A stretch of 64,000 nucleotides of DNA from Treponema sp. (GTDB taxonomy: Bacteria; Spirochaetota; Spirochaetia; Treponematales; Treponemataceae). Of the stretch, positions 7,897 to 16,745 are shown in pieces. The translations under genes were made by a program, and so were the position numbers. Location: positions 62,001-126,000 of the forward strand of contig JAGBIY010000051.1 in NCBI GenBank assembly GCA_017934745.1, written 5' to 3'. Under the pieces are notes generated by a model, which made no database searches, was not told the DNA's origin, and saw only the letters and a program-made list of their open reading frames with translations. Numbering within the stretch: the first letter of the stretch is position 1; each line of letters starts with the position of its first letter.

Positions 7897-10431
7897 CTAA
7901 ATGTCTTTTTCCTTTACGCAATAGGCCTCGAACGTATCTCCGAGACCGAGCATCTTGCTCATCATGTTGTAGAACGACCACTTGAGACCTGAGCGGCTTT
8001 TCCCCTGAAGAGAAGGGAACCTCTCTGGATGATGGCCGGTGGACACTGTCTTCACGAGCCTGAATCCGTATTTTTTGAGAATAGAAGCCGCCCTGGAAGG
8101 CTCCCAAAGCGTGTAGTGGTCGGCAGGAGAATTCTGGAAGAAGCTCTGCGTGTTGAATTTTCCAGAGACTCCCGAAGCGGACGGAGTGGAGAACGCGAAA
8201 ACGCCCCCGACTTTAAGAATCTTCGAAACGCTTTTCAACACAGCGTCCAGATTCTGGAAATGCTCTATGACGTACCACATCGACACGGAATCGAACTGCT
8301 TCACCCCGAACGAAATGGACGGATCGAACGAAGGGAATTTCGAGACAACGGCCGGATAATGGAGAGTGTTCTGTACGTAATCGACGGCCTCCTTGGAAGC
8401 GTCAGTTCCGAACACCTGCCAACCGGCATCGTTCGCCGCGTCGAGATACGGTCCGAACGCGCATCCTATGTCGAGGACGGTCGGAGTCACCGCATTCCTG
8501 TGCGTCTTCCTGAAAATCATGTCGACATTCGAGGTCCTTCTGACGCACTGCGACTTTATCTGAGTGAAATCGTCGAGATAAGTCTTTCCGTACTGTTTTT
8601 TGTAGTCGTCGAAGAAGTACGATTCGTTGTATTCGGTGTCCTCCGCGTCGAACGTCCAAGACATGTAGAGCATTCCGCAATTGTGGCAACGTCTGAACGA
8701 ATGCCTCGTCGTCCTGGAGACGACAGGATCGAGATAAGGCTCGTGGTGCCCCTGGCATATCGGACAGCTGAAGCGCCTGCCCCTGGAGAGGAGCGAGACG
8801 AATTTTCCCAAATCCTTCTGTTCCACCTTGGCCTTCCCCTCACGCCTAAGCGGAGACTTCGGGTAGAGGGCGTCGATTTTTGCAAGAGCCTCTCCGGCAC
8901 CGGCCGCGGAAAGCATGTACGTCGGAAGATAGACGAATTTGTATTTCTCTGCGAGTTTAATGTGAAGCGCCGTCGTTCCGAGAAGAATCACGGCGCATCC
9001 GGCCGCTATGGCCTCGAAAGCGGTGAATCCATAATGGGAGACGACCAAATCGAAATCAGCAAGATGTTCCCTCAGATTGTGGACAGGCGGCATGAACTTT
9101 ATCCTGCCCCGCAATTTCTCAGGAACCCTCTCGGATGCAGCTTCTGGATTCTGGACAATCGCCGTTACGCTCTTCTCCCCGAATTTCACCTCGTCCAAAG
9201 AGGCGAACGCGATGGACGCGGGAACGACCAAATCGGCCGGGTCCTCGCCGCCCACAGTCACGAGCACTTTTTTTATGTCCTGCACGGAAGCTGGGCGCGG
9301 CGCGCTCCTGACGTACTTCGGGAGAGTGACGAACGACGGATCGCTTATGTTCGACGGACGAGATATTCCATACGACGGGATTATGTCGAGGAGACAATCG
9401 CAAAAGTCCGTGTTCACGGAGCCTTCGTCGATGGCAGTCACAGGGGCTATGTTCGCCAATGAAAAAGCGGTCTGGCGGTCGAGAGAGAAAGCGTCCGCGA
9501 GAACCATGGAGTAGTCGCCCTTTTCTGGAAGGGAGCGGAGTATCTGCCAATCGGAGAAGCCGCTGGATTTCGCGTCCGACAAAAGCTCCTCTATCTCCTC
9601 AAGCCCCGCATCCTCGGGAATGTACACGTCCGCGCCTATCGAGACGGCAACGGAAAGACACCTTCTAAGATGGCCTGTCCCCTTTCCCTTGCTCACGCAC
9701 GGAACGCACAGGACTGGAGAGACGACGGAAGAATCAGAGTACGCTTCGACAATCTGAGCGCACGTATACGGCTCGGAAACGGGATTCGACTCGTCCACGA
9801 AGCCGGACACTTTTCTGACGGCCGCGAGCGCCCTCCTGTAGTCTGATTTCGTGTCTATCGTCGTCCTGAGGTTCGGAAAGTTCCATTCCGCGGGAGCCGC
9901 TATCATCACGCTCTCGAATTTCTCCGGGTGGTTGTACAGGGCCGGTCCTACATGCTCGTGGTCGTAAGGCTCCGAAGTGTTGTCTCTCGCGTCCAAAAGC
10001 GACTTCGCGTTGAACATCTCCACTCCGCTTCCATGAGGTAGTCCAGTCCAAGTTATGTAGTCGCACTTTCCAGTCTCGCTGCGGCGCAGGAACTGTTCCC
10101 TGAGGGCGTCTGCGGCCTCGTAGAAGAGGAACGGGTTGTCGCAAGTCGCGCGGATTACAGCGTCAGCCCCGGTGTGCTCTATCAAAAGGCAATATCGCTC
10201 AAGCACGTCCTCAAGCGGCCCCACGAACAGCTCGAAACCGTTCCGCTCGCAAATCGGGCGCAGAGCCTGCTCCGAGTCCTTGTCGGTGGCGACGAAATAC
10301 GCGTCGGCCTTGACCTTGCGCATGGAAGCGAGGCTCCAGTCCAAAACGGTTTTCCCGCCGAGACTCAAAAGAGCCTTTCCCGGCAGTCTCGTGGACGAAA
10401 GACGGCATTGCGCCGCAAGTACAATCTTCAT
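7897..10431 (-). CDS. Three-domain fusion: SpsF-like cytidylyltransferase, PseG-like glycosyl hydrolase/transferase, zinc-ribbon methyltransferase
   Basis: 844 residues with three recognisable parts. Residues about 1-235 are an NTP-transferase of the SpsF/NeuA type (MKIVLAAQCRLSSTRLPGK, DNPFLF, TIDTKSDY), which activates acidic or amino sugars as CMP derivatives. Residues about 240-560 resemble PseG, the UDP-sugar hydrolase of the pseudaminic-acid pathway, with GT-B features (VLVTVGGEDPADL, SHYGFTAFEAIAAGC). Residues about 575-844 start with a zinc ribbon (CPIC, later CHNC) and continue as a class I SAM methyltransferase (VLDIGCAFGPYL, FDSVSMWYVIEHF). Separate proteins elsewhere, these steps are joined here, so they probably act in series on one sugar. 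The start ATG has AGGGGA upstream. The gene is followed by the ATP-grasp ligase. Confidence 0.8.
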   Translation of the reverse strand: MKIVLAAQCRLSSTRLPGKALLSLGGKTVLDWSLASMRKVKADAYFVATDKDSEQALRPICERNGFELFVGPLEDVLERYCLLIEHTGADAVIRATCDNPFLFYEAADALREQFLRRSETGKCDYITWTGLPHGSGVEMFNAKSLLDARDNTSEPYDHEHVGPALYNHPEKFESVMIAAPAEWNFPNLRTTIDTKSDYRRALAAVRKVSGFVDESNPVSEPYTCAQIVEAYSDSSVVSPVLCVPCVSKGKGTGHLRRCLSVAVSIGADVYIPEDAGLEEIEELLSDAKSSGFSDWQILRSLPEKGDYSMVLADAFSLDRQTAFSLANIAPVTAIDEGSVNTDFCDCLLDIIPSYGISRPSNISDPSFVTLPKYVRSAPRPASVQDIKKVLVTVGGEDPADLVVPASIAFASLDEVKFGEKSVTAIVQNPEAASERVPEKLRGRIKFMPPVHNLREHLADFDLVVSHYGFTAFEAIAAGCAVILLGTTALHIKLAEKYKFVYLPTYMLSAAGAGEALAKIDALYPKSPLRREGKAKVEQKDLGKFVSLLSRGRRFSCPICQGHHEPYLDPVVSRTTRHSFRRCHNCGMLYMSWTFDAEDTEYNESYFFDDYKKQYGKTYLDDFTQIKSQCVRRTSNVDMIFRKTHRNAVTPTVLDIGCAFGPYLDAANDAGWQVFGTDASKEAVDYVQNTLHYPAVVSKFPSFDPSISFGVKQFDSVSMWYVIEHFQNLDAVLKSVSKILKVGGVFAFSTPSASGVSGKFNTQSFFQNSPADHYTLWEPSRAASILKKYGFRLVKTVSTGHHPERFPSLQGKSRSGLKWSFYNMMSKMLGLGDTFEAYCVKEKDI

Positions 10432-10453
10432 TTTTTTTGCATCCCCTTATCAG

Positions 10454-10485
10454 ACCTGTTCGATAACCGAGGGTTCCGAACAGGT
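10454..10485. repeat. Inverted repeat between glycosyltransferase and fusion gene
   Basis: Arms ACCTGTTCG / CGAACAGGT (9 nt) flank a loop that contains a further ACC/GGT pair. On the minus strand it reads CCTGTTCGGAA, a core shared with a second hairpin at 44652-44679. There is no T-run next to it, so it may be an RNA processing or attenuation structure or a small dispersed repeat. Confidence 0.45.
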
Positions 10486-10562
10486 TCATTCAATCCTTTT
10501 TCTGTTTCCCTGTCTCACCGACAAAAATGGCACAAACTGAATATTACACGAAAACAGAAATT

Positions 10563-11537
10563 TTATTTGCCGTCAAGGAATCCAGCGGCCCCCCATTTTT
10601 GGACGAGAGTCACCGCATCCAGCCTGAATCGGAATTTGTTCTCCCTCACCCACCTCCTCGCGTCCTTGAACTGTCTCCACGCCTCGAAGAATCCGCAACC
10701 GGAGCGAGGCAGGTAAAGCAAGAACGACGAAAGCGGAACAACCCCCTCTCCATGAACGAAACGCGGGACAAGATTCTTGAGATAGAACCTGTTCGAATAT
10801 TGGCTCGCCGTAGAATCGAGCTGCTTGCTCTCCACAGCGTAGGCGATGGCGAATGAAGTGGACATGACAATCTTCTCGCCCCAAAGCCACGCCCGAAGCG
10901 ACAAATCAAGGTTTTGCCAGTATTCGGATTCGATTGTGTAGTCGTACCCGCCAAGCATCATGAATTTTTTTCTATTGAAAAGGCCGATGGAATCGTATGG
11001 GAAAAGATTCTCCGCGCCGTCCGAGACTTTTGGGGAAGACTCGACATCGAAAACGGACTTTCTTGAAGATGGGCGCGACACGACCGGAAAAGAGACATTC
11101 CCCTGCAGCGTCAATCTTGGACAGACGCAAAACGGCTTTCCGGCGGTAAGGTTCGAAAAAAGGATTGGCGTCATCAAGTCCGACTTGACTTCAAGCGTGT
11201 CCCTCAAGATGAGAACGTACTCGCTCTGAACCTCGCTCATCGCAATGTTCACCAAATCGCCGACCGTTACGCTCTCAAGGGGGACGATGAATTTCACGGA
11301 CGGGAATCTCCTTGAAAAATCCTCGATGTTGTAGTTCTCCCGGCTCACCTCTATGGACACGACGGAAGAGAATCCGCATCCGAGGAGAGTGTCGAGCGTC
11401 TTCACCCTGCTCGGACTCCATCCGTCGTTTATCATCACGACGGCGCAGTCCATCTGTATGTTCGGGCAGATTTCGGAACCGCCCACGACAGTCCTGCTTA
11501 TCTCCCTCGCGTTAAAAACTGAAGGTATAGAATTCAT
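10563..11537 (-). CDS. Glycosyltransferase-like protein (GT-A/GT2 type)
   Basis: 324 residues. The order of features fits an inverting GT-A enzyme: a beta-strand start (DCAVVMINDGWSPSRVKTLDTLL), SEYVLILRDTLEVKSDL in place of the usual DDD/DxD loop, and FNRKKFMMLGGYDYTIESEYWQNLDLSLRAWLWG, which matches the F...GGfde....ED.dl..R acceptor region of GT2 proteins. The acidic motif is weakened (LRDT), so activity is uncertain. I chose the ATG at 11537 because TGGAGG lies 5 nt upstream. It overlaps the end of the spiro-SPASM gene by 26 nt, so the two are translationally linked. Its acceptor is unknown; the context points to a lipid- or protein-bound glycan. Confidence 0.7.
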   Translation of the reverse strand: MNSIPSVFNAREISRTVVGGSEICPNIQMDCAVVMINDGWSPSRVKTLDTLLGCGFSSVVSIEVSRENYNIEDFSRRFPSVKFIVPLESVTVGDLVNIAMSEVQSEYVLILRDTLEVKSDLMTPILFSNLTAGKPFCVCPRLTLQGNVSFPVVSRPSSRKSVFDVESSPKVSDGAENLFPYDSIGLFNRKKFMMLGGYDYTIESEYWQNLDLSLRAWLWGEKIVMSTSFAIAYAVESKQLDSTASQYSNRFYLKNLVPRFVHGEGVVPLSSFLLYLPRSGCGFFEAWRQFKDARRWVRENKFRFRLDAVTLVQKWGAAGFLDGK

Positions 11538-13068
11538 CGCATCCTCCACAAATTCCGCCATACTCGCCACGGACGTGCTCTTTGTAAGACGCGGCCGACG
11601 ACTCCCATACAGAGTCCAAGCTGTCGGCGAAAGCGTTTCCCACCACGTCCATCTTTCCGCGGGAACGGCATTTAGGGACGGAACCATCGGAAAGAATCAC
11701 GAAGTCCCTAGCCAGATGCCAGCACGGAATCCTCCTCAGCGGAGAAAGGTCGGCGGGCTTCTCGTCTGGCAGCTTTCCGCAAAGGGAGTCGTATTTCTTT
11801 ATTATGAGTTTTCCGCCGGAAGGGCTTTCGGGATTCTTCCAGTATCTGAAGAATTTCTCCAAATTCTCCTCGTTCGCGTTCATCCGCGTCATCTGTGGGT
11901 ACACATGCCCCTTGAAGGCTCCGGCAAGGCAGGAGACAGCCGCCACAGCCTTGCAAAAGTCCGATTCGGGTGCGTTCCTCACTTTCGAGTAGAGGGAAGA
12001 GTCGGCGGCGTCCAAATCAACAATCCAGTCGATTTCGGATTTTGAAGACGAAATGCATCCGGCTAACTCGTCCACAAGGGCGGAATCGACCATGATGCCG
12101 TCCGTCTCCACGAGAATCCTCAAGCCGCTCCCCGCCAAGACGCGCACGAAATCGACGAAATGCGGATGCAGCGTAGGCTCACCGAACGCGCTCAGCGAAA
12201 CCACTGCATCGGGAGAGAACGAGCGGATTTTCTCCACGACGCGCCCGAAATCTTCCAACGACATGTCGGGAAGTCCATCCACTCCGATTCCCGCTTTTTC
12301 AGGAGAATACAGAGGCGTGTGGTTCGTCCTTGAAGTTATCTGTATGTCGAAGAAATGCGGTATGTTCCTGATTACAGAAGGATTCTCCGCGGCAAGCGAG
12401 CAGATTTCCCCGATTTCCAGAGAAGAGGCGTTCCGCCCATGCAGAGACTCGAAAAGGGACAAACACGAGAGATGGGAACCTTTCGAGGACGATTCGAGAG
12501 AGATTCTGAGCGGACGGTAATCGACATCGGAAACGAGCGTCTCTATCTCGAACGAATTTATGTCGGACTTCATCGCGTCGAAAATGGCTGTCCTGGTCGG
12601 CGGCAAGTCCTTTTCGGAAACGATTCGGGACACGATAGAAGCCGTGCCGGAATCTATCACCTCCGGTGAAAATCCGTAGGGAAAGCCGTCGGCAAAGGTG
12701 TACTCGGCGGCGTACTCCGAGTGCATGTCCAACAGGCGGCGAGAGACTCCGCTGTTCAAGAACGGAAGGTCTATCCACGAGTACAACGCCGTTTTCGCGC
12801 CTGCTTTCTCGCAACAGTCGGCTATGCAGGAGGCTATTTTCGAGGCGGTCCACGAAGAGCCGGGAACAATCTCACAATCCGGCGCGAGGGACGAGAGCGC
12901 GGAGGAATTCTCCGGCAAAGAAAGGATGAAAGTCCTGTCCCCGTTGGACGCGGCCCAATCCAGAGCCAACTCCACCGATGATTTTCCGCCGAACGATTTT
13001 TCCAAGCAAAAATTATTTGAAGCCGAATCCATGACGAATCCGGCGAAAAGAACAACAATATTTCCCAT
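11512..13068 (-). CDS. Spiro-SPASM protein: nucleotidyltransferase-like domain, degenerate radical-SAM domain, SPASM domain
   Basis: 518 residues. The first 220 resemble a GT-A/nucleotidyltransferase fold (EKSFGGKSSVELALDWAA, SWIDLPFLNSGVSRRLLDMH). The centre has the layout of a radical-SAM TIM barrel (DIQITSRTNHTPLYSPE, then SLSAFGEPTLHPHF and ILVETDGIMVD). The CxxxCxxC cluster motif that should sit at ITSRTNHTPLYS has lost all three cysteines. The C-terminus keeps a SPASM-like cysteine set (PCWHLA, PKCRSR, GGICGGCDEF). This combination corresponds to the family I know as spiro-SPASM, largely confined to spirochaetes and of unknown function. It begins the cluster of sugar-type enzymes, so a role in making or placing a glycan is a fair guess. 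No ribosome-binding site is seen; see the promoter region next to it. Confidence 0.78.
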   Translation of the reverse strand: MGNIVVLFAGFVMDSASNNFCLEKSFGGKSSVELALDWAASNGDRTFILSLPENSSALSSLAPDCEIVPGSSWTASKIASCIADCCEKAGAKTALYSWIDLPFLNSGVSRRLLDMHSEYAAEYTFADGFPYGFSPEVIDSGTASIVSRIVSEKDLPPTRTAIFDAMKSDINSFEIETLVSDVDYRPLRISLESSSKGSHLSCLSLFESLHGRNASSLEIGEICSLAAENPSVIRNIPHFFDIQITSRTNHTPLYSPEKAGIGVDGLPDMSLEDFGRVVEKIRSFSPDAVVSLSAFGEPTLHPHFVDFVRVLAGSGLRILVETDGIMVDSALVDELAGCISSSKSEIDWIVDLDAADSSLYSKVRNAPESDFCKAVAAVSCLAGAFKGHVYPQMTRMNANEENLEKFFRYWKNPESPSGGKLIIKKYDSLCGKLPDEKPADLSPLRRIPCWHLARDFVILSDGSVPKCRSRGKMDVVGNAFADSLDSVWESSAASYKEHVRGEYGGICGGCDEFYTFSF

Positions 13069-13144
13069 ATCGTTTTATTATCGGCATGTAAAGCGGACAG
13101 TTGAGGTTCGGACACATGGCAAGACTTCTGCTATAATCGGAATC
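13069..13144. promoter_or_regulatory. Divergent leaderless promoters (spiro-SPASM / xseA)
   Basis: The 76-bp gap carries TATAAT at 13132-13137, seven nt before the xseA ATG, with CGGACA 17 nt further upstream. On the other strand GATAAT lies eight nt before the spiro-SPASM ATG. Neither gene has a Shine-Dalgarno sequence. With transcription starting about 7 nt after the -10, both mRNAs would begin at or next to the start codon. Confidence 0.6.
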
Positions 13145-14338
13145 ATGAACGAAAACGTGCTTACAGTCACACAAATCACGCAGAATATAAAGGAAATAAT
13201 CGAAGGCTCTTTTCCATCACTCACGATAGAGGGGGAAATCTCGAACTACCGACCGAACGCCAGCGGACACCTGTACTTCGTGCTCAAGGACGACGGAGCG
13301 CAGATTTCGGCTGTCATGTTCAAGGGGAAGGCGGCGGGTCTCTCTTTCCAGATGAAGGACGGAACGAAAGTCCACGCAACAGGAACGCTCTCGGTTTACG
13401 CACCCCAGGGAAAGTACCAGCTCGTAATCTCCAAGATGGAGATAGCGGGCGAAGGCGACATCCTCAAGATGATAGAAGACAGGAAGCGGAGGCTCGCCGA
13501 AGAGGGGCTGTTCGACCAGCAGAGGAAGAAGCCGCTCCCTAAGTACCCAAGAAGGGTCGGCGTCGTCACAAGCCCGACAGGAGCGGCTATACGGGACATC
13601 CTGAACATCGCGAAGAGGCGCAACCCGGGGATTTCTGTCGCGGTGCTTCCGGCGCAGGTGCAGGGGGACACGGCGGCGAAGACGATAGCGAAGCAGATAA
13701 GGACGGCGAACGCGTTCAGGATATGCGACGTCCTCATAGTCGGAAGGGGCGGAGGCTCCCTTGAGGATCTCCTGCCGTTCAGCGACGAGGAAGTCGTAAG
13801 GGCCATAGCGGAATCTAAGATACCGGTGGTCAGCGCGGTCGGCCACGAGATAGACTGGGCGCTCTCGGACTACGCGGCGGACATGCGCGCGCCAACACCA
13901 TCGGCGGCGGCGGAGCTGGTCTTCCCCCAGAAATCGGACATCGCGGAGGAAATCGAATCGCACAAGACCGCGATGCGAGAGCGGCTGGAACTCCTGATAC
14001 GGGACGCGAAGATGGAGCTGAGGACGTTCGACACCGACAGCATGCAGATAAGGCTCAAGTCGATAATCCAACCGATGAGGAACACAATCGAGAATTCCAA
14101 GCGGACGATATGCGACAGGATGTCGGCCATAGTCGAAGAGGCCAAGCGGACGGTCAGGAACGGAGAGAAGACGCTGGAACTGGCGAATCCTGAGAACGTC
14201 CTCAAGAGGGGGTTCGCGATAGTCATGGCAGAGGGTGGAAGAATAGTCAGGAGCCCAAACGAGGTCGAGGACGGAGAAGTCATCGGAATAAAGCTTTCGG
14301 AAGGAGAGCTTGCGGCGCGGATTGTCGTAAAAAAATGA
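13145..14338 (+). CDS. xseA: Exodeoxyribonuclease VII large subunit
   Basis: 397 residues. An N-terminal OB-fold domain (LTIEGEISNYRPNASGHLYF, FKGKAAGLSF) is followed by the catalytic domain with GVVTSPTGAAIRDIL, LIVGRGGGSLEDLLPFSDEEVVRAI, and GHEIDWALSDYAADMRAPTPSAAAE. These are the standard XseA motifs. A long helical tail binds the small subunit. Together with XseB it degrades single-stranded DNA to oligonucleotides from both ends. The coding frame stays open upstream as far as 12698, but the conserved family N-terminus begins at MNENVLTVTQI, and a -10 hexamer sits directly before it, so I place the start at 13145. xseB follows 22 nt downstream. Confidence 0.95.
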   Translation: MNENVLTVTQITQNIKEIIEGSFPSLTIEGEISNYRPNASGHLYFVLKDDGAQISAVMFKGKAAGLSFQMKDGTKVHATGTLSVYAPQGKYQLVISKMEIAGEGDILKMIEDRKRRLAEEGLFDQQRKKPLPKYPRRVGVVTSPTGAAIRDILNIAKRRNPGISVAVLPAQVQGDTAAKTIAKQIRTANAFRICDVLIVGRGGGSLEDLLPFSDEEVVRAIAESKIPVVSAVGHEIDWALSDYAADMRAPTPSAAAELVFPQKSDIAEEIESHKTAMRERLELLIRDAKMELRTFDTDSMQIRLKSIIQPMRNTIENSKRTICDRMSAIVEEAKRTVRNGEKTLELANPENVLKRGFAIVMAEGGRIVRSPNEVEDGEVIGIKLSEGELAARIVVKK

Positions 14339-14360
14339 AATTTTTTGCAAGGAGAAGAAA

Positions 14361-14729
14361 ATGAACACATTCGAAGAAAACATGGCGAGGCTCGAAGAGC
14401 TTTCCGAGAAAATACGGAACCCGGAAATAGGAATCGAGGACGCGCTTTCCACGTTCGAGGAAGGAATCAGGCTCGCGAAGACGCTTGAGAACGAAATAGA
14501 GAAAATCGAGGGGAAAATCCAGATATTGATGAACAGCCCGCTCGACGAAAAACAAGAGGCAGCAGAGACATCAAAGGAACAGCCGCGGAAGCAGCAGAAG
14601 AAAAACGAGCAGAAGAAAGCAGAAGAGAAACAGGCCGCCACCGAAGACGACGGCTTGGACGACGGCCTTGAATTCGACCTTTTCGAGGAGCAGAGCGCGC
14701 CGTCGGAGGGGCTGAGGCAAAATGGCTGA
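14361..14729 (+). CDS. xseB: Exodeoxyribonuclease VII small subunit, with C-terminal extension
   Basis: Residues 1-65 are the typical XseB helical hairpin (FEENMARLEELSEKIRN, ALSTFEEGIRLAKTLENEIEKIEGKIQIL). The remaining 57 residues are a charged Lys/Glu/Gln-rich tail, making the protein longer than the usual 70-80 residues. It binds the large subunit, several copies per complex. AAGGAG lies upstream of the ATG. The last codons overlap the mutL start by 8 nt, so translation of mutL is probably coupled. Confidence 0.93.
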   Translation: MNTFEENMARLEELSEKIRNPEIGIEDALSTFEEGIRLAKTLENEIEKIEGKIQILMNSPLDEKQEAAETSKEQPRKQQKKNEQKKAEEKQAATEDDGLDDGLEFDLFEEQSAPSEGLRQNG

Positions 14730-16743
14730 TAGGAGACCTGTCAGAGTCCTCAGGGAGGACGTGGCCAGAAGAATCGCCGCGGGCGAGGTCATAGACAGGC
14801 CGGCGGCGATAGTCCGAGAGCTGATGGACAACGCGGTCGACTCAGGGGCAGACTCCATAAGCGTTGAAATCGAAGGCGGAGGAATCGGCCTCGTGAAGGT
14901 GAGCGACAACGGCTCCGGCATGACACGGGACGACTTGGAAAACTGCGCGATGGCGCACGCGACGAGCAAGATAACCGACGCGGAAGACCTGTCGAAAATA
15001 ACGACACTCGGCTTCAGGGGGGAGGCTCTCGCGTCCATAGCGGCAGTCGGAACACTCGAAATCGCCAGCGGGAACCTCAAGATGTCCATGTCGAACTCCT
15101 CCCAAAGAAAGATAGAGACCACTTCACTGTTCCAGGGCGGGAAAGGGACGAGCGTAGCGAGCCGGGACTTGTTCTCAGACTTTCCGGCCAGGCGTGTCTT
15201 CCTCAAACGCCCATCGAGCGAGACGATGATGTGCAGGGAAATCTTCGTCGAAAAATCCCTCGCGAGACCCGACATATCGTTCAGGCTCACAGTCGACGGA
15301 AGCATGAGGATGAACCTTCCGGCTGGAGTTACACTGACGCAGAGGTTCGCGTCCGCGCTTGAGACAAGGGAAAACGCCACGCTGCTGCACGAGATTTCGT
15401 CGAGCGGAAGGGAGCCTGACGGAAAGCACGAATGGAGTTTCCGTCTAGTCATCGGCGATCCATCAATAAGGCGAAACGACAGGCGGAGCATCTTCATCTA
15501 CGTCAACGGAAGACGCGTCCAGGAATTCGCGCTGCTGCAGGCCATAGAATACGGCTGCCAGGGGTTCTTTCCGAACGGCACGCACCCGGTCGCCGCGCTT
15601 TTCGCGACAGTAGACCCTTCCCTAGTCGACTTCAACATCCACCCGGCAAAAAAGGAAGTGAAATTCAGGGACATCACGTCGCTCCACCACGGGCTGTCTT
15701 CGTCGATAAAGGAATTCCTCAGGCTGCTGACGGCGTCGTCGATGAAGAATGACGGCGGAGAAGAAGACGGCACGGAAGGGATTCTGCCAGCAGGATTCGA
15801 CAAGGAAGAAGAAGCCGTCAAGGAAGAAGGCGGAACGGCGGAGCCGAAGCAGGAGTTTTTTGCGGACAGGAATTTCGGATTCGGGAAGGATTCCGTGCAG
15901 AGAATCGCATCGAATAAAGCATCAAGCAAAAACGAACAGGAAGAAAATCAAAAAGATGTCGGCACCGCGAAATCCGTCGAGGAAGAAGATGCAGCGGGCA
16001 CGGGAAAAGTGGCCGACATAGAGCTGGCGGCGGAAGGATTCGGAACTCGGAAAAAATTCGACATGCGCTCGAAATTCATGTCGTTCGACACGTCGATGGA
16101 AAAACGCGCCGCAAGGAACGAGCCGGAAAGACTGTTCACGGATGCGGAACTCGATAATGCGGAAAACGGAAAAGGCGGACGCATCAAGTTCATCGGGCGA
16201 ACGATGGAGACGTTCATACTTGTGGAAAAAAGGGGTGTCCTCTACTTCGTCGACCAGCACGCGGCCCACGAAAGGCTCATTTTCGACAAGATGATGTCCG
16301 GCAAGGAAGGGAACTGCGGAATGGACTACGCGCAGCAGCTCCTGATTCCATACACGATAGAGACGGACGACGAAAACGAGGAGAAATACCTTGAGTCGCT
16401 TCTCGGAAAGCTTTCGGAAATCGGATTTTCTGGGAAGAACATGGGCGGAGGCGTGTTCGAGTTCAGCACGGTCCCTTCGAGATGGAACGGAACGCAGAGG
16501 GACTTGAAAGAGGCCCTTCTGGAAGACAAGGAAGGGCCGGAGCGCATCATGTACAAGATTTACGCGACCGCCGCGTGCAGGAGAGCCGTCATGCAGGGGA
16601 TGCCACTGGACGACAAGACTGCGGAGGAGATAGCGGAGGCCGCCCTCTCACTCCCCGACCCGCACTGTCCCCACGGCCGCCCAATCTGGTTCACGATGAC
16701 GAAAGAGCAGATGTTCGCGAGGGTCAGGCGCACGGAAAGCTAG
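14722..16743 (+). CDS. mutL: DNA mismatch repair protein MutL
   Basis: 673 residues. The GHKL ATPase motifs are all visible: ELMDNAVDSGADS, DNGSGM, HATSKI, GFRGEAL. A Lys/Glu-rich linker (about 340-450) joins the C-terminal dimerisation domain with IKFIGRTMETFILVEK, DQHAAHERLIFD, ACRRAVMQG and CPHGRPIWF. MutL couples MutS mismatch recognition to strand incision. The endonuclease motif DQHA(X)2E(X)4E is present with Asp in the last position, so this is the nicking type of MutL and not the E. coli type. No mutS lies in the window. The gene ends 2 nt before the convergent TPR gene, with no visible terminator. Confidence 0.95.
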   Translation: MADRRPVRVLREDVARRIAAGEVIDRPAAIVRELMDNAVDSGADSISVEIEGGGIGLVKVSDNGSGMTRDDLENCAMAHATSKITDAEDLSKITTLGFRGEALASIAAVGTLEIASGNLKMSMSNSSQRKIETTSLFQGGKGTSVASRDLFSDFPARRVFLKRPSSETMMCREIFVEKSLARPDISFRLTVDGSMRMNLPAGVTLTQRFASALETRENATLLHEISSSGREPDGKHEWSFRLVIGDPSIRRNDRRSIFIYVNGRRVQEFALLQAIEYGCQGFFPNGTHPVAALFATVDPSLVDFNIHPAKKEVKFRDITSLHHGLSSSIKEFLRLLTASSMKNDGGEEDGTEGILPAGFDKEEEAVKEEGGTAEPKQEFFADRNFGFGKDSVQRIASNKASSKNEQEENQKDVGTAKSVEEEDAAGTGKVADIELAAEGFGTRKKFDMRSKFMSFDTSMEKRAARNEPERLFTDAELDNAENGKGGRIKFIGRTMETFILVEKRGVLYFVDQHAAHERLIFDKMMSGKEGNCGMDYAQQLLIPYTIETDDENEEKYLESLLGKLSEIGFSGKNMGGGVFEFSTVPSRWNGTQRDLKEALLEDKEGPERIMYKIYATAACRRAVMQGMPLDDKTAEEIAEAALSLPDPHCPHGRPIWFTMTKEQMFARVRRTES

Positions 16744-16745
16744 CG

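Noticed and set aside
8029..9462. Long open frame of 477 codons on the plus strand
   Set aside because: It lies entirely antisense to the SpsF/PseG/methyltransferase gene, has Arg/His/Glu-rich composition without domains, and mirrors the codon bias of the true gene.
12698..13144. N-terminal extension of xseA by 149 codons
   Set aside because: It overlaps the divergent spiro-SPASM gene, and XseA homology starts at 13145.
13217..14641. 474-codon frame on the minus strand
   Set aside because: Antisense to xseA and xseB, which have complete family motifs.
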